Shown here piece after piece: positions 10,022-19,377 of a stretch of 64,000 nucleotides of DNA. The stretch comes from Pectobacterium araliae (GTDB lineage Bacteria; Pseudomonadota; Gammaproteobacteria; Enterobacterales; Enterobacteriaceae). The notes below the pieces were generated by a model. It did no database searches and was not told the origin of the DNA. It worked only from the letters and a program-made list of their open reading frames with translations. The position numbers were made by a program, and so were the translations under genes. Each line of letters begins with the position of its first letter. The first letter of the stretch is position 1. Location: the NCBI RefSeq assembly GCF_037076465.1, contig NZ_AP028908.1, positions 124,001-188,000 on the forward strand. The letters run 5' to 3'.

Positions 10022-12586
10022 GTGAGTCTTTCGAACATCGTACTGCCCGCACGGATGAAACAGGCGCTGGCAACATGGGATTTTTTGCAGTCGCAGCAGA
10101 TCTATTTTGCGCCGGTTCGCCACCATAGCCCCGCTTGTGCCTACGGCCTGCTGTCATTGATTGACGATATCCATCCCGATCACATTCTGATTGAGGCCCC
10201 GGTCAGTTTTAATCACCTGTTGCCCGATTTGCTTCACCCTGATGCGAAACCCCCTATCGCGGTGATGGGGCAGGCTGACGTTCAGTCCCGTGAGCCGCAA
10301 GAGGGCGAAACGCCGCAAGCGACCACGCGTAGCGCTTTTTTCCCTTTTTGTGACTACTCGCCCGAGTGGGTTGCGCTGCACGCCGGGCAGCGTCACAACG
10401 CGACACTGCGCTTTATTGATTTGCCGTGGGCTGAGCAAAGCGCGATTGAAGAACGTCAGAACGATGTCAGCCAAAGCCTGCAAGCAGAACGCTATCTCGC
10501 CCACAGCCAGTTTATTTCGGCACTCGCCAGGAAATGCTACTGCCGCGATCACGATGATTTATGGGAACATTTATTCGAATTACGTTCGATTGAGGCGCTG
10601 ACCGACTGGCAAGCGCTGTTCCGCGATACGCTGGTCTGGTGTGCGTTGGCACGATTGGATTATGAGCCTCAGGTTTTGGAAGCAGAGGGATCGGCACAGC
10701 GTGAGGCGCATATGCTCGCCGCTATCATGCAGGTTCGTGCTGAACATCCAACGGGGAAAGTTCTGGTGGTGACCGGGGGTTTTCATTCGCTGGCGCTGCT
10801 CGAAGGGCTGTCTCACGATGGTCAATCACTCAATGCCTTCACGGATGCCGCGCAAAAGCAGTACCAAAAACAGTTGAAGCAGGCGGAAAACGATAGCGCG
10901 TGGTTAATCCGCTATAGCTTTGACCGATTAGATGCGCTCAATGGCTATGCCTCCGGCATGCCCGCGCCCGCGTACTATCAGCGAAGCTGGCAAATGCTCA
11001 TGGCGCAGCGAGGCGATAGGCAGGCAGAAAAGGCGTTGCCGCCGCTCACGACTCAGGAATACCGCAATAACATGGGGATGCGTTTTTTGTCTGAGGTTGC
11101 CAGCATGCTCCGGGCTAAAGCGTTTGACGATCCCCCCAGCTATATCACGGTAAAAAATGCGGTAGAGCAGAGTGTTCGCTTAGCAGCATTGCGCGGGCAT
11201 GAAGGCCCCGGTCGTTACGATCTGCTGGATGGGCTACAAAGTAGCTTTATCAAAGGCAGCATCGATGATGCGCAGAGTGAACTGTGGCTTGAAATTCAAA
11301 AAACATTTTCTGGCCATGCGCTAGGACAGATTCCGGCAGGTAGCGCGACGCCATCGCTGGTTGCTGAAACTTATCGGTTAGCGAAATATCACCGCTTTAA
11401 ACTCGATGACACGCTGGTCAAACTAAGCCGCCTGGATATCTATCGCAACCCGCAGCATCGCGCACGTAGCCGTTTTCTGCATCTGCTGAGCTTCCTTGAA
11501 GTCGGCTTCGCGACGCGCAGTAACGGCCCTGATTTTTTGGGCGGTCATCATCTCGATCTGCTATTTGAAGAGTGGCACTATGCGTGGACTCCCTCGACCG
11601 AAGGGCGGTTGATTGCGCTCTCGGAGAAAGGAAGCCAGCTCGAAGCGATTGCGATCGATAAATTAGTCTATCTGGAAAAGCAGTTAGAGGAACAGGGGCA
11701 GAATCGGTCGAGTAAAAATGCGGTGCATGTGCTGATTCAGGCCGCGCTATTAGGGCTACAGTCACGTTTAGCCGGGCTATTTCGTTTATTACATGACGAT
11801 ATACACAACGATTTCCGCTTAGATTCACTCGTTGAATGTGGGCATAGCCTGATTCATCTCTGGCGCGGGCGTGATTTTCTTGGCTTACGCCATCAGCCTG
11901 AATTAACGCAACTCTTGTTTAAGCTGGTTCCACAGGCGCTGTTTTGTTTACCGACTCTCACCGCAGGCGATGAATCCCAGCAGGAAACGCATTTTACGGC
12001 ACTGCTTGCCTTGCGTGAGCTGATTGAATTTATGCCTACGATCGACCCCTCCAGTACCGCCAACCGCGATTTTTACCACCAATTGAAGCAGATTGCCCCA
12101 GCGTTAAAAGGCGTGCCGTTATTAAAAGGGGCGGTTGATGCGCTGCGCTATCTCGGTGATGACATTGATGAGCGTGCCCTTGAGGACAACCTATCGAACG
12201 TCTTTAGCCAGGGGGGCGATCCTGAGCAGGCGGTTCGCTACTTTGTGGGGCTAATGCGCGCGGCGCCTGAGCTGATTATCAAGACGCCGCGTTTAGTCGA
12301 TAAGCTAAATAGGCTGATTTCGCAGTGGGATGATGACCGTTTCCTGCATGTGTTGCCCGACCTGCGCTTTGCCTTCAGCCAACTGACCCCGAAGCAGAAT
12401 GCGACATTAGCGAGTTATATCGCCGAGCAATGCGGTTTCTCTGAGCCGGATATGCACCTTTGGCAAGCGGATTTCACGGAGCGGGAGATGCTACAGACGA
12501 TACAGTTAAATCAACAGCTGCAACAACAGCTGGCGGAAAACGAACTCCTGTCATGGTACGAAACCGAGAAAGGGCCAGCCCGATGA
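10022..12586 (+). CDS. yehM: DUF5682-like protein of the MoxR/VWA locus, YehM-like
   Basis: An 854-residue protein without signal peptide or membrane spans. The N terminus carries FAPVRHHSPACAYGLL, then HPDHILIEAP, and later LVVTGGFHSLALLEGL near residue 245. This His-Pro-rich opening is the mark I associate with DUF5682; the layout recalls the EreA/ChaN/TraB fold, but that is inference. The rest is mostly alpha-helical, ending in a Gln-rich helix near residue 830. The start is GTG with AGGAAA upstream; ATG 10055 is the alternative. Its stop overlaps the start of the VWA gene by four bases (ATGA), so the two are translationally coupled. Function unknown; context makes it a partner or client of the MoxR-VWA pair. 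Confidence 0.75.
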   Translation: MSLSNIVLPARMKQALATWDFLQSQQIYFAPVRHHSPACAYGLLSLIDDIHPDHILIEAPVSFNHLLPDLLHPDAKPPIAVMGQADVQSREPQEGETPQATTRSAFFPFCDYSPEWVALHAGQRHNATLRFIDLPWAEQSAIEERQNDVSQSLQAERYLAHSQFISALARKCYCRDHDDLWEHLFELRSIEALTDWQALFRDTLVWCALARLDYEPQVLEAEGSAQREAHMLAAIMQVRAEHPTGKVLVVTGGFHSLALLEGLSHDGQSLNAFTDAAQKQYQKQLKQAENDSAWLIRYSFDRLDALNGYASGMPAPAYYQRSWQMLMAQRGDRQAEKALPPLTTQEYRNNMGMRFLSEVASMLRAKAFDDPPSYITVKNAVEQSVRLAALRGHEGPGRYDLLDGLQSSFIKGSIDDAQSELWLEIQKTFSGHALGQIPAGSATPSLVAETYRLAKYHRFKLDDTLVKLSRLDIYRNPQHRARSRFLHLLSFLEVGFATRSNGPDFLGGHHLDLLFEEWHYAWTPSTEGRLIALSEKGSQLEAIAIDKLVYLEKQLEEQGQNRSSKNAVHVLIQAALLGLQSRLAGLFRLLHDDIHNDFRLDSLVECGHSLIHLWRGRDFLGLRHQPELTQLLFKLVPQALFCLPTLTAGDESQQETHFTALLALRELIEFMPTIDPSSTANRDFYHQLKQIAPALKGVPLLKGAVDALRYLGDDIDERALEDNLSNVFSQGGDPEQAVRYFVGLMRAAPELIIKTPRLVDKLNRLISQWDDDRFLHVLPDLRFAFSQLTPKQNATLASYIAEQCGFSEPDMHLWQADFTEREMLQTIQLNQQLQQQLAENELLSWYETEKGPAR

Positions 12587-13722
12587 GTGCGCATGATGAT
12601 AAAGAAAAAAATGGCAAACGTTGGCGCTTGATTCTGGGCCACTATGCCGATGAAGCATTAGGTCAGGCGGCGTTTGATGCGCAGGATCTGAAGGTGGAAC
12701 GCACGCTGGATTACCTCTATCGCCGTGAATATCAGCGCCGTGGCCTCAAGCAGGAAGGTGGACGCCACGGCTCGTTGGATCAGTCTCAACTGACGGCGGT
12801 GAACTGGCTGAATCAGGCGCGTAAATTATTCCCCAGCAGCACGTTTGAGCGGATGCAATCGCAGGCGATTGAACGCTATGAAATAACACATTTATTCAAC
12901 GACCCACAGGCTCTGCAAACGATGGAACCTACGCCCGTGCTGGCTAAGGCGTTATTGAGTTTACGTGGACGGATGAATGAACAGACGCGTGAAGCGGTAC
13001 GCGACATTATTCGTAAGGTGGTAGATGAGATATTACGCACGCTGAGGCCAACCTTTACGAATGTGCTTACCGGCCGTCGTCATCGCTTCCGGCGTTCGCC
13101 GATCGCCAGCAGTCAAAATTTCGACTGGCGTGCCACGATTGCGGCCAATCTTAAGCATTTTGATCGTGATAAAAATCGTCTGGTCATTGAAACACCCCAT
13201 TTTAATTCACGCATGCAGCGGCATATGCCGTGGGATGTGATTCTGTGCGTTGACCAAAGTGCGTCGATGTCCAGTTCAGTGATGTATGCGGCGGTCTGTG
13301 CCAGCATTCTGGCGGCATTGCCTGCGGTACGGGTATCGTTGATTGTGTTTGATACACAGGTGGTGGATTTGTCGCACCTTGCCCACGATCCGGTTGAGGT
13401 ACTGATGACGGTTCAACTCGGAGGCGGGACGAATATTGCGAAGGCCATGCAGTATTGCGAACAGCGCGTACAAAACCCGAAACGTACTATCGTGGCGTTA
13501 ATCAGTGATTTTGAAGAAGGTGGCGCGCTGAGTCACCTGCTCAGCTGCGTGCAGCGTATGCACAGCCAGCAAATCACGCTGTTAGGGCTGGCGGCACTGG
13601 ATGATGCGGCACACCCGGTCTACGACGCCGCCATCGGGCAAAAATTGGCCGATCGCGGTATGCAGGTTGCCGCGTTAACACCGGAGCATTTTGCGCAATG
13701 GCTGGCGGAGGTGATGCGATGA
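12583..13722 (+). CDS. yehP: VWA-domain protein with complete MIDAS, YehP-like
   Basis: A 379-residue protein with a basic, helical N-terminal half and a C-terminal von Willebrand A domain. The metal-ion site is intact: DQSAS with Asp224, the Thr in GGGTN at 283, and the Asp in ISDFEEGG at 309. VWA proteins encoded beside MoxR ATPases typically bring the substrate to the ATPase. An in-frame open stretch runs back to 12460 inside yehM, but ATG 12583 overlaps the yehM stop as ATGA and gives the length expected for E. coli YehP. Its own stop overlaps the yehQ start by four bases. A strict yehM-yehP-yehQ coupling suggests a fixed-ratio complex. Confidence 0.88.
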   Translation: MSAHDDKEKNGKRWRLILGHYADEALGQAAFDAQDLKVERTLDYLYRREYQRRGLKQEGGRHGSLDQSQLTAVNWLNQARKLFPSSTFERMQSQAIERYEITHLFNDPQALQTMEPTPVLAKALLSLRGRMNEQTREAVRDIIRKVVDEILRTLRPTFTNVLTGRRHRFRRSPIASSQNFDWRATIAANLKHFDRDKNRLVIETPHFNSRMQRHMPWDVILCVDQSASMSSSVMYAAVCASILAALPAVRVSLIVFDTQVVDLSHLAHDPVEVLMTVQLGGGTNIAKAMQYCEQRVQNPKRTIVALISDFEEGGALSHLLSCVQRMHSQQITLLGLAALDDAAHPVYDAAIGQKLADRGMQVAALTPEHFAQWLAEVMR

Positions 13723-15791
13723 ACTGGCAACGCCTCTACCTGAATTATGATGAAGACGCGCTGAGCGTTTTTGCCAATGTCGGTTTACTGCGCCGAGCCA
13801 AAAAAGATCTGGCGGGTGATAAGGTGACGTTGGTGACTGACGCCGGGCAAGAAGGGCATTTTGCCAGCGATGGTCAGAAAGTGGTGCTTGATGCGCAGGG
13901 GATACACACTGCACGGTGCGATTGCCCGGCTACCGGCTGCTGTAAGCACATTTTGGCGGCGGTGCTGTGGCTACAAACCCATGCTGAACGGGATGCGGAT
14001 CAAACAGCTGCCCTCTCTGAGGAAACGGTAACACCACCGATAGATGTGCTTGCCGAGATCTTACTGCTCGATCCTGCTGTCTTAATGAAGCAGGTCGGCA
14101 AAGTGCAAACGCGGCATGCGGCGCGATTTGTACAAATGTGGGCGGAAGAGTCGGTGAGGACGGAACTGCTGCCAAACCAGCTTAAAATTTACCTGCCAAT
14201 GCTGGAAAGCCCCGTGATCTATCTGGCTGGAACGGGGTTGACTGGCATGCTGTCGGATTTCTTACGTGAGAAGCAGCCAGCCTTGCATCTTGCTGCCATT
14301 GCCCGTCTCTTTGCAGAAAATCAGCGCGTCTGGCCGTGGCCAGCGGAGTGTTTCGCTCAGGAATCAAATGAAAGGGCGTTAAATGCGGATGAGCAAGCGC
14401 TGATTGCTATGCTGAAGGCGTTTATCCATGACGTCCTGAATCAGGGGCTGTCGCACATCAGCAAAAGCAGTGCGCGGCAGCTTCATTTGCTGAATATGTC
14501 CGCCCGTGCAGAAGGATTACCGCGATTGGCGGGCTACCTGCGCACGCTGAGCGGACAGGTTAGTTTATTAGCGGAAAGGCATTACAGCCTGGAAGAACGT
14601 GATGTCCTGCTGTTTATTGCCCGTCTGTCGGCGTATTTATACCAGCTTGAGCAGGCGAGCCCTGAACGTTTGCTGTTGCTGCGTGGGCAGGTGCGGCGGC
14701 AGTATCAACAGCAGCCTGAGGCGTTATCGCTTGTGCCGTTAGGGGCGCAGTGGTGGGTGACTGAGGGCGGTGCGCGCGGTGCGACCTTTTCGTTTTGGGA
14801 GAGTGAAAACCAGCAATTATTGCATTGCACGCAAGCGCGAGCCGATTACCACGATGTGACGTTCAGCCAGCAGGGTGTGTGGCAGGGACAGGCCATGTGG
14901 AAACAACTGGGCGAGCAGATCATGCGTGCCCCGTTTACGCTGCACCACCCGCGTTTTTCTGACGAGGGTAAATTGGCCGCGGGCGGTGAAAGTTTCGCGA
15001 ACCTTGAGGGCACGCCGTGGCCTGCTGCGTCATATGAGCAGTGTAAATCGACGGGAGGCATTGCCGATTGGTCGCAGCTGTTTCGCTACTTTGAGCAAGA
15101 GAATCAGGACTACCCATTGCCTCTGCTGCTGCATGTGCATCGCTATGAACCTGTCGTCTGGCATGAAGTTGAACAGCGTATCGTCTGGCCAGTTTTTGAC
15201 GACGCGGGTAATGCTCTTTACCTGAGTCTCAACTGGAAAAAGGCACAGCACCAGCGGATAGATAGGCTCAAGCAAGCCACTCAGCAAAAGTGGGAGATTG
15301 TGGCGGTGTTGGTGCAGCCTCGCCGCCGTGGGAATGATATTGACCTACAGCCTTATTCTCTGTTGGTAAGGGATGGCGGCACGGTGAGGGCGTTCTGTCT
15401 GGACTTTCAGACCATCAAAAGCGAGAAGAAAGCACAGGGCTTTATTAGCTATATTCAAACGATGCTGGCTGAGAAGAAGCAGAAAAAAACGGTGCAGCGT
15501 CCACCGCTTACGCTGGCACAGCGAATTTGCCAGCCGATCCTGGATGTGTTGGACGCACAGGCTTGCACCGGGCGGCGGCAGTTAACCACAACGCAAAGAG
15601 AGCAGTTGCAACATGCCATGAAAACCGCCAATGAGCTGGGCTTAACGCTTGTTGAGCGTGCGTTGTCGCAGTATATCGTGCAGCCTCAACCGGAGGTTGA
15701 TCGTCTGCTGCGGGTCGTCTTTCTTTGCGACAGGCTTCAGCGTTTTCAAAACGGGTTGCCGATTGTGTTACGTCACGCTTCATCGGCGTAA
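13719..15791 (+). CDS. yehQ: SWIM zinc-finger protein, YehQ-like
   Basis: A 690-residue cytoplasmic protein with a SWIM zinc finger near its N terminus: Cys67-x-Cys69-x5-Cys75-x-His77 in CDCPATGCCKHILA. SWIM fingers bind nucleic acid or protein. The rest is long and mostly helical, with a basic KKQKKT stretch near residue 590; I recognise no enzyme domain. ATG 13719 overlaps the yehP stop by four bases and is chosen over an upstream in-frame start at 13698. It ends the yeh set. The SWIM finger suggests that it links the MoxR-VWA machine to DNA or RNA, but that is inference. Confidence 0.82.
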   Translation: MNWQRLYLNYDEDALSVFANVGLLRRAKKDLAGDKVTLVTDAGQEGHFASDGQKVVLDAQGIHTARCDCPATGCCKHILAAVLWLQTHAERDADQTAALSEETVTPPIDVLAEILLLDPAVLMKQVGKVQTRHAARFVQMWAEESVRTELLPNQLKIYLPMLESPVIYLAGTGLTGMLSDFLREKQPALHLAAIARLFAENQRVWPWPAECFAQESNERALNADEQALIAMLKAFIHDVLNQGLSHISKSSARQLHLLNMSARAEGLPRLAGYLRTLSGQVSLLAERHYSLEERDVLLFIARLSAYLYQLEQASPERLLLLRGQVRRQYQQQPEALSLVPLGAQWWVTEGGARGATFSFWESENQQLLHCTQARADYHDVTFSQQGVWQGQAMWKQLGEQIMRAPFTLHHPRFSDEGKLAAGGESFANLEGTPWPAASYEQCKSTGGIADWSQLFRYFEQENQDYPLPLLLHVHRYEPVVWHEVEQRIVWPVFDDAGNALYLSLNWKKAQHQRIDRLKQATQQKWEIVAVLVQPRRRGNDIDLQPYSLLVRDGGTVRAFCLDFQTIKSEKKAQGFISYIQTMLAEKKQKKTVQRPPLTLAQRICQPILDVLDAQACTGRRQLTTTQREQLQHAMKTANELGLTLVERALSQYIVQPQPEVDRLLRVVFLCDRLQRFQNGLPIVLRHASSA

Positions 15792-15879
15792 CGCTCCTTC
15801 CCCCGACCGAGGCAGGATAGTAATAGAGCAAGAAAAGGCACGAAAAAAGACAGCGTAAGGGAGTGGTAACGCGTAGAAT

Positions 15880-15903
15880 ATGAGCATCAAAAATGATGCT
15901 CAT
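15880..15903. promoter_or_regulatory. Perfect 10-base inverted repeat between yehQ and sotB
   Basis: ATGAGCATCA (15880-15889), four A bases, then TGATGCTCAT (15894-15903). It is too AT-rich and lacks a T-run to be a good terminator. It lies 182 bases before sotB and could be a repressor operator. The rest of the 294-base gap shows no gene. Confidence 0.5.
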
Positions 15904-16085
15904 GAATGTTCCCTTACCTGTCTTCAGGCTTTTGGCTGACATCCTCATAAAAGCACGCTGAAACATCGTTGGCCGCTCGCCATTACATGGCGATGTCATA
16001 CTTTCCCTGTACCATTGCTCCACCGCGTTAGCCTCTGCCGTGACAGGGGGCGCATTCTTTTATTTTAACTTTTGATATCAATACC

Positions 16086-17273
16086 ATGACCCGTTCTCCT
16101 CGTTCGACCGCCTGGTTACGTGTCGTCAGCCTTTCTCTGGCGGCATTCATTTTTAACACCGCTGAGTTTGCTCCTGTCGCGCTGTTGTCAGACATCGCCG
16201 CCAGCTTTTCCATGAGCGCCGCACAAGTTGGGCTGATCATTACGATTTACGCCTGGGTGGTTGGGCTGATGTCGCTGCCCTGCATGCTGTTATCCAGCGA
16301 TATGGAACGACGCAGCCTGCTGATCAAAATCTTTATCCTGTTCGCCATCAGTAACGTGCTATCCGGCCTGGCCTGGAATTATTGGGTGCTGGTTATGGCT
16401 CGTATCGGCGTCGCGCTGTCGCATGCGGTGTTCTGGTCGATTACGGCATCATTGGTGGTACGTCTGGCGCCTGCGGATAAAAAAGCGCAGGCGTTGAGCC
16501 TGCTGGCGACTGGGACGGCGCTGGCGCTGGTACTGGGGTTACCGCTAGGGCGTGTGGTCGGGCAGTATCTGGGCTGGCGCGTAACGTTTGTCCTTATTGG
16601 CCTGATCGCTGCGGTGATTATGCTGGGTCTGATGAAGCTCCTGCCGGTGTTGCCGAGCAGTAATTCTGGTTCGCTAAAAAGCTTGCCTCTCCTGCTGAAG
16701 CGCCCTGCGCTGCTGTGTGTATACGGCCTGACGGTCATGATCGTAACGGCGCACTTTACCGCCTACAGTTATATTGAGCCGTTTATCCAGAAAGTGGCGT
16801 TGTTGAGTGAAAACTTCACCACCATCCTGCTACTGGTTTTTGGTGGTGCTGGCATCATTGGCAGCATGTTGTTTAGCCGCTACAGCAGTCAGTATCCGGC
16901 GGGTTTCCTGATTGTCTCGTTCGCGTTTCTGGCGGTGTGTTTGCTGCTCTTGCTACCGCTGTCATTCAGTGGCTGGAGCCTGTCGACGCTGTGTATCGTC
17001 TGGGGAATCGCCATTATGGCGCTGAGCCTGGGTATGCAGGTTAAGGTGTTGACGTTGGCATCGGACGCCACCGACGTGGCGATGGCGCTCTATTCGGGGA
17101 TTTATAATATTGGGATTGGCGGCGGTGCGCTGCTCGGTAATCAGGTCATTATCCATCTTGGTCTGCCCGATATCGGTTACATGGGGGCGGCGATGGCGGT
17201 GCTGGCGACGATGTGCTGTATTTTCACGTTTGTTCGCTATTCCCGTGTGTTAAAAACGTCATTAACGAGCTGA
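16086..17273 (+). CDS. sotB: SotB-type sugar efflux MFS transporter
   Basis: A 395-residue major facilitator protein with about 12 hydrophobic segments. It follows E. coli SotB/YdeA from memory along its length, e.g. [59 protein letters not shown] and [20 protein letters not shown]. SotB exports arabinose and some other sugars or IPTG-like compounds and was described in the soft-rot bacterium Erwinia chrysanthemi as well as E. coli. The start lacks a clear Shine-Dalgarno sequence. It is followed after about 31 bases by fieF on the same strand. Confidence 0.9.
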   Translation: MTRSPRSTAWLRVVSLSLAAFIFNTAEFAPVALLSDIAASFSMSAAQVGLIITIYAWVVGLMSLPCMLLSSDMERRSLLIKIFILFAISNVLSGLAWNYWVLVMARIGVALSHAVFWSITASLVVRLAPADKKAQALSLLATGTALALVLGLPLGRVVGQYLGWRVTFVLIGLIAAVIMLGLMKLLPVLPSSNSGSLKSLPLLLKRPALLCVYGLTVMIVTAHFTAYSYIEPFIQKVALLSENFTTILLLVFGGAGIIGSMLFSRYSSQYPAGFLIVSFAFLAVCLLLLLPLSFSGWSLSTLCIVWGIAIMALSLGMQVKVLTLASDATDVAMALYSGIYNIGIGGGALLGNQVIIHLGLPDIGYMGAAMAVLATMCCIFTFVRYSRVLKTSLTS

Positions 17274-17304
17274 ATTCGGGCAACAGACCTTCTGTGAGGG
17301 CATG

Positions 17305-18207
17305 ATGAATCCACACTATGCACGTTTGGTGACGCTGGCGGCGGTGAGTGCGACGGCTGTGGCGCTGGTGCTGTTTGTGATGAAAGTGTTCGCCTGGTGG
17401 CATACCGGTTCGGTAAGCCTGCTGGCGTCGCTGGTCGATTCGTTGGTGGATATTGCCGCGTCGCTGGTGAACCTGCTGGTGGTACGCTATTCGTTGCAGC
17501 CAGCGGATACGGAGCACGCGTTCGGTCACGGCAAGGCGGAATCGCTGGCTGCGCTGGCGCAGAGCATGTTTATTTCCGGTTCGGCGCTGTTCCTGATCCT
17601 GACGGGGCTGCAACATTCTCTGGAGCCGCAGGCGTTGCACGCGCCAGAAGTCGGCATGTGGGTGACGCTCATTGCGCTGTTGGCTACGCTGATGCTGGTC
17701 TCGTTCCAGCGCTGGGTGGTTAAATGCACGCATAGTCAGGCAATACGTGCGGACATGCTGCATTATCAGTCCGATCTGTTGATGAACGGTGCGATTCTGC
17801 TGGCGCTGGCACTCAGTTGGAAAGGCATTACGCGTGCCGATTCCCTGTTTGCGTTGGGGATCGGCGGCTATATTTTATATAGCGCATTACGTATGGGATA
17901 TGACGCGGTGCAATCGCTGTTGGATCGCGCGCTGCCGGAGGACGAGCATCGCGCTATTGCTGAGGTGATTGCGAACTGGCCGGGCATTCGCGGCGCACAT
18001 GCATTGCGCACCCGACGTTCTGGACCAACGCGCTTTATTCAGCTACATCTGGAAATGGATGACGCCCTGCCGCTGGTTCAGGCACACCAGATTGCCGCCG
18101 ATCTGGAACAGGCATTACGTCAACAGTTTCCGGGAGCCGACATTATGATCCATCAGGATCCGGTTTCCGCCGTGCCGGAAAACCAGCGTGGTAGGTTGGC
18201 AATGTAG
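17305..18207 (+). CDS. fieF: Ferrous-iron/zinc cation efflux pump FieF (YiiP)
   Basis: Cation diffusion facilitator of the inner membrane that exports Fe2+ and Zn2+ in exchange for protons. The six-helix N-terminal part holds the metal-site motifs DSLVDIAAS and ADMLHYQSD (the D-x3-D and H-x3-D pattern). The C-terminal cytoplasmic domain has IHLEMDD-type sequence and ends with DIMIHQDP. Two adjacent ATG codons occur at 17302 and 17305; the second gives 300 residues starting MNPHYARLV, aligned with E. coli FieF, and lies at better distance from GAGGG at 17296-17300. In E. coli fieF also precedes pfkA, so this pair is conserved, while the cpx genes on the other side are replaced by sotB. Confidence 0.95.
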   Translation: MNPHYARLVTLAAVSATAVALVLFVMKVFAWWHTGSVSLLASLVDSLVDIAASLVNLLVVRYSLQPADTEHAFGHGKAESLAALAQSMFISGSALFLILTGLQHSLEPQALHAPEVGMWVTLIALLATLMLVSFQRWVVKCTHSQAIRADMLHYQSDLLMNGAILLALALSWKGITRADSLFALGIGGYILYSALRMGYDAVQSLLDRALPEDEHRAIAEVIANWPGIRGAHALRTRRSGPTRFIQLHLEMDDALPLVQAHQIAADLEQALRQQFPGADIMIHQDPVSAVPENQRGRLAM

Positions 18208-18278
18208 GTGACGGTATTTTCAGCATTTTGTGTTAAAAACGTGATAGGCCATGAAAATTTATGCACAATATAGCCTGA

Positions 18279-18313
18279 CCTGAATCAATTCAGCTTCGGG
18301 TGTTTGTTATAAT
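18279..18313 (+). promoter_or_regulatory. pfkA promoter with Cra (FruR) operator match
   Basis: CCTGAATCAATTCAGC at 18279-18294 matches the Cra consensus GCTGAATCGATTCAGC at 14 of 16 positions. A perfect -10 box TATAAT lies at 18308-18313, so Cra would sit over the -35 area. Cra represses pfkA in E. coli, which supports the call. Confidence 0.75.
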
Positions 18314-18414
18314 ATGCTAATAAAAGAATAAGGCGTTGCTGCCTGCTTTAGGGCAGTGGTGAATTTACGATAGAAGAATCCTGCAAAATTACATCTACAA
18401 GTCCAGAGGTTGTC

Positions 18415-19377
18415 ATGATTAGAAGAATCGGAGTGTTGACGAGCGGTGGCGATGCACCAGGTATGAATGCGGCAATTCGGGGTGTGGTTCGTGCTGCATT
18501 GTCGGAAGGGCTGGAAATTTACGGCATTTATGATGGCTATCAGGGCTTGTACGAAGATCGCATGGAGCAGTTGGATCGCTACAGCGTATCGGATGTGATT
18601 AACCGTGGCGGTACGTTCCTCGGTTCAGCGCGTTTCCCACAGTTCCGTGACGAGGCAGTGCGTCAGGTGTGTGTAGAAAACATGAAAAGACGCGGTCTGG
18701 ATGCGCTGGTCGTTATCGGCGGTGACGGTTCCTACATGGGGGCCAAGCGTCTGACGGAGATGGGTTTTCCCTGTATCGGCTTGCCCGGCACGATTGATAA
18801 CGACGTTGCGGGAACGGACTACACCATTGGTTACTTTACCGCGCTGGAAACCGTGCTGGAAGCGATTGACCGCCTGCGCGACACCTCTTCTTCTCACCAA
18901 CGTATTTCCATTGTTGAAGTCATGGGACGCCACTGCGGCGACCTGACACTGGCGGCGGCAATTGCAGGTGGCTGTGAATTCATCGTCCTGCCGGAAGTGC
19001 CGTTTAGCCCGGAAGATCTGGTTTGCGAAATCAAAGCGGGCATCGAGAAAGGCAAAAAGCACGCGATTGTGGCGATTACCGAGCTGGTGTGTGACGTTGA
19101 TGAACTGGCGAGATACATTGAAAAAGAAACGGGGCGTGAAACCCGTGCCACCGTACTCGGTCACATTCAACGCGGTGGCTCGCCGGTCGCGTATGACCGT
19201 ATTCTGGCTTCTCGCATGGGCGCGTACTCTATTGAACTGCTACAGCAGGGCTACGGTGGCCGCTGTGTCGGTATCCAGAATGAAAAAATGGTGCACCATG
19301 ACATCGTTGATGCCATCGAGAACATGAAGCGTCCGTTCAAAGGCGACTGGCTGGAGACAGCGAAAAAATTGTTCTGA
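18415..19377 (+). CDS. pfkA: 6-phosphofructokinase I
   Basis: ATP-dependent phosphofructokinase, the committed step of glycolysis; a cytoplasmic tetramer. The 320 residues equal E. coli PfkA. Seen are the ATP-site [30 protein letters not shown], the catalytic [16 protein letters not shown] with its Asp base, and the fructose-6-phosphate site [11 protein letters not shown]. The start ATG lies close behind AGAGG. It is preceded by a TATAAT box and a Cra operator match, so repression by Cra during gluconeogenic growth is expected. I found no clear terminator directly after the stop. Confidence 0.98.
   Translation: MIRRIGVLTSGGDAPGMNAAIRGVVRAALSEGLEIYGIYDGYQGLYEDRMEQLDRYSVSDVINRGGTFLGSARFPQFRDEAVRQVCVENMKRRGLDALVVIGGDGSYMGAKRLTEMGFPCIGLPGTIDNDVAGTDYTIGYFTALETVLEAIDRLRDTSSSHQRISIVEVMGRHCGDLTLAAAIAGGCEFIVLPEVPFSPEDLVCEIKAGIEKGKKHAIVAITELVCDVDELARYIEKETGRETRATVLGHIQRGGSPVAYDRILASRMGAYSIELLQQGYGGRCVGIQNEKMVHHDIVDAIENMKRPFKGDWLETAKKLF

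Noticed and set aside
12460..12582. Upstream extension of the VWA gene into yehM
   Set aside because: The ATGA overlap start gives the family length and coupling.
15508..16023. 171-codon minus-strand frame at the end of yehQ and before sotB
   Set aside because: Half antisense to yehQ, half intergenic; no motif or ribosome-binding site.
18625..19170. 181-codon open frame antisense to pfkA
   Set aside because: Fully inside pfkA, no known motif, no ribosome-binding site.
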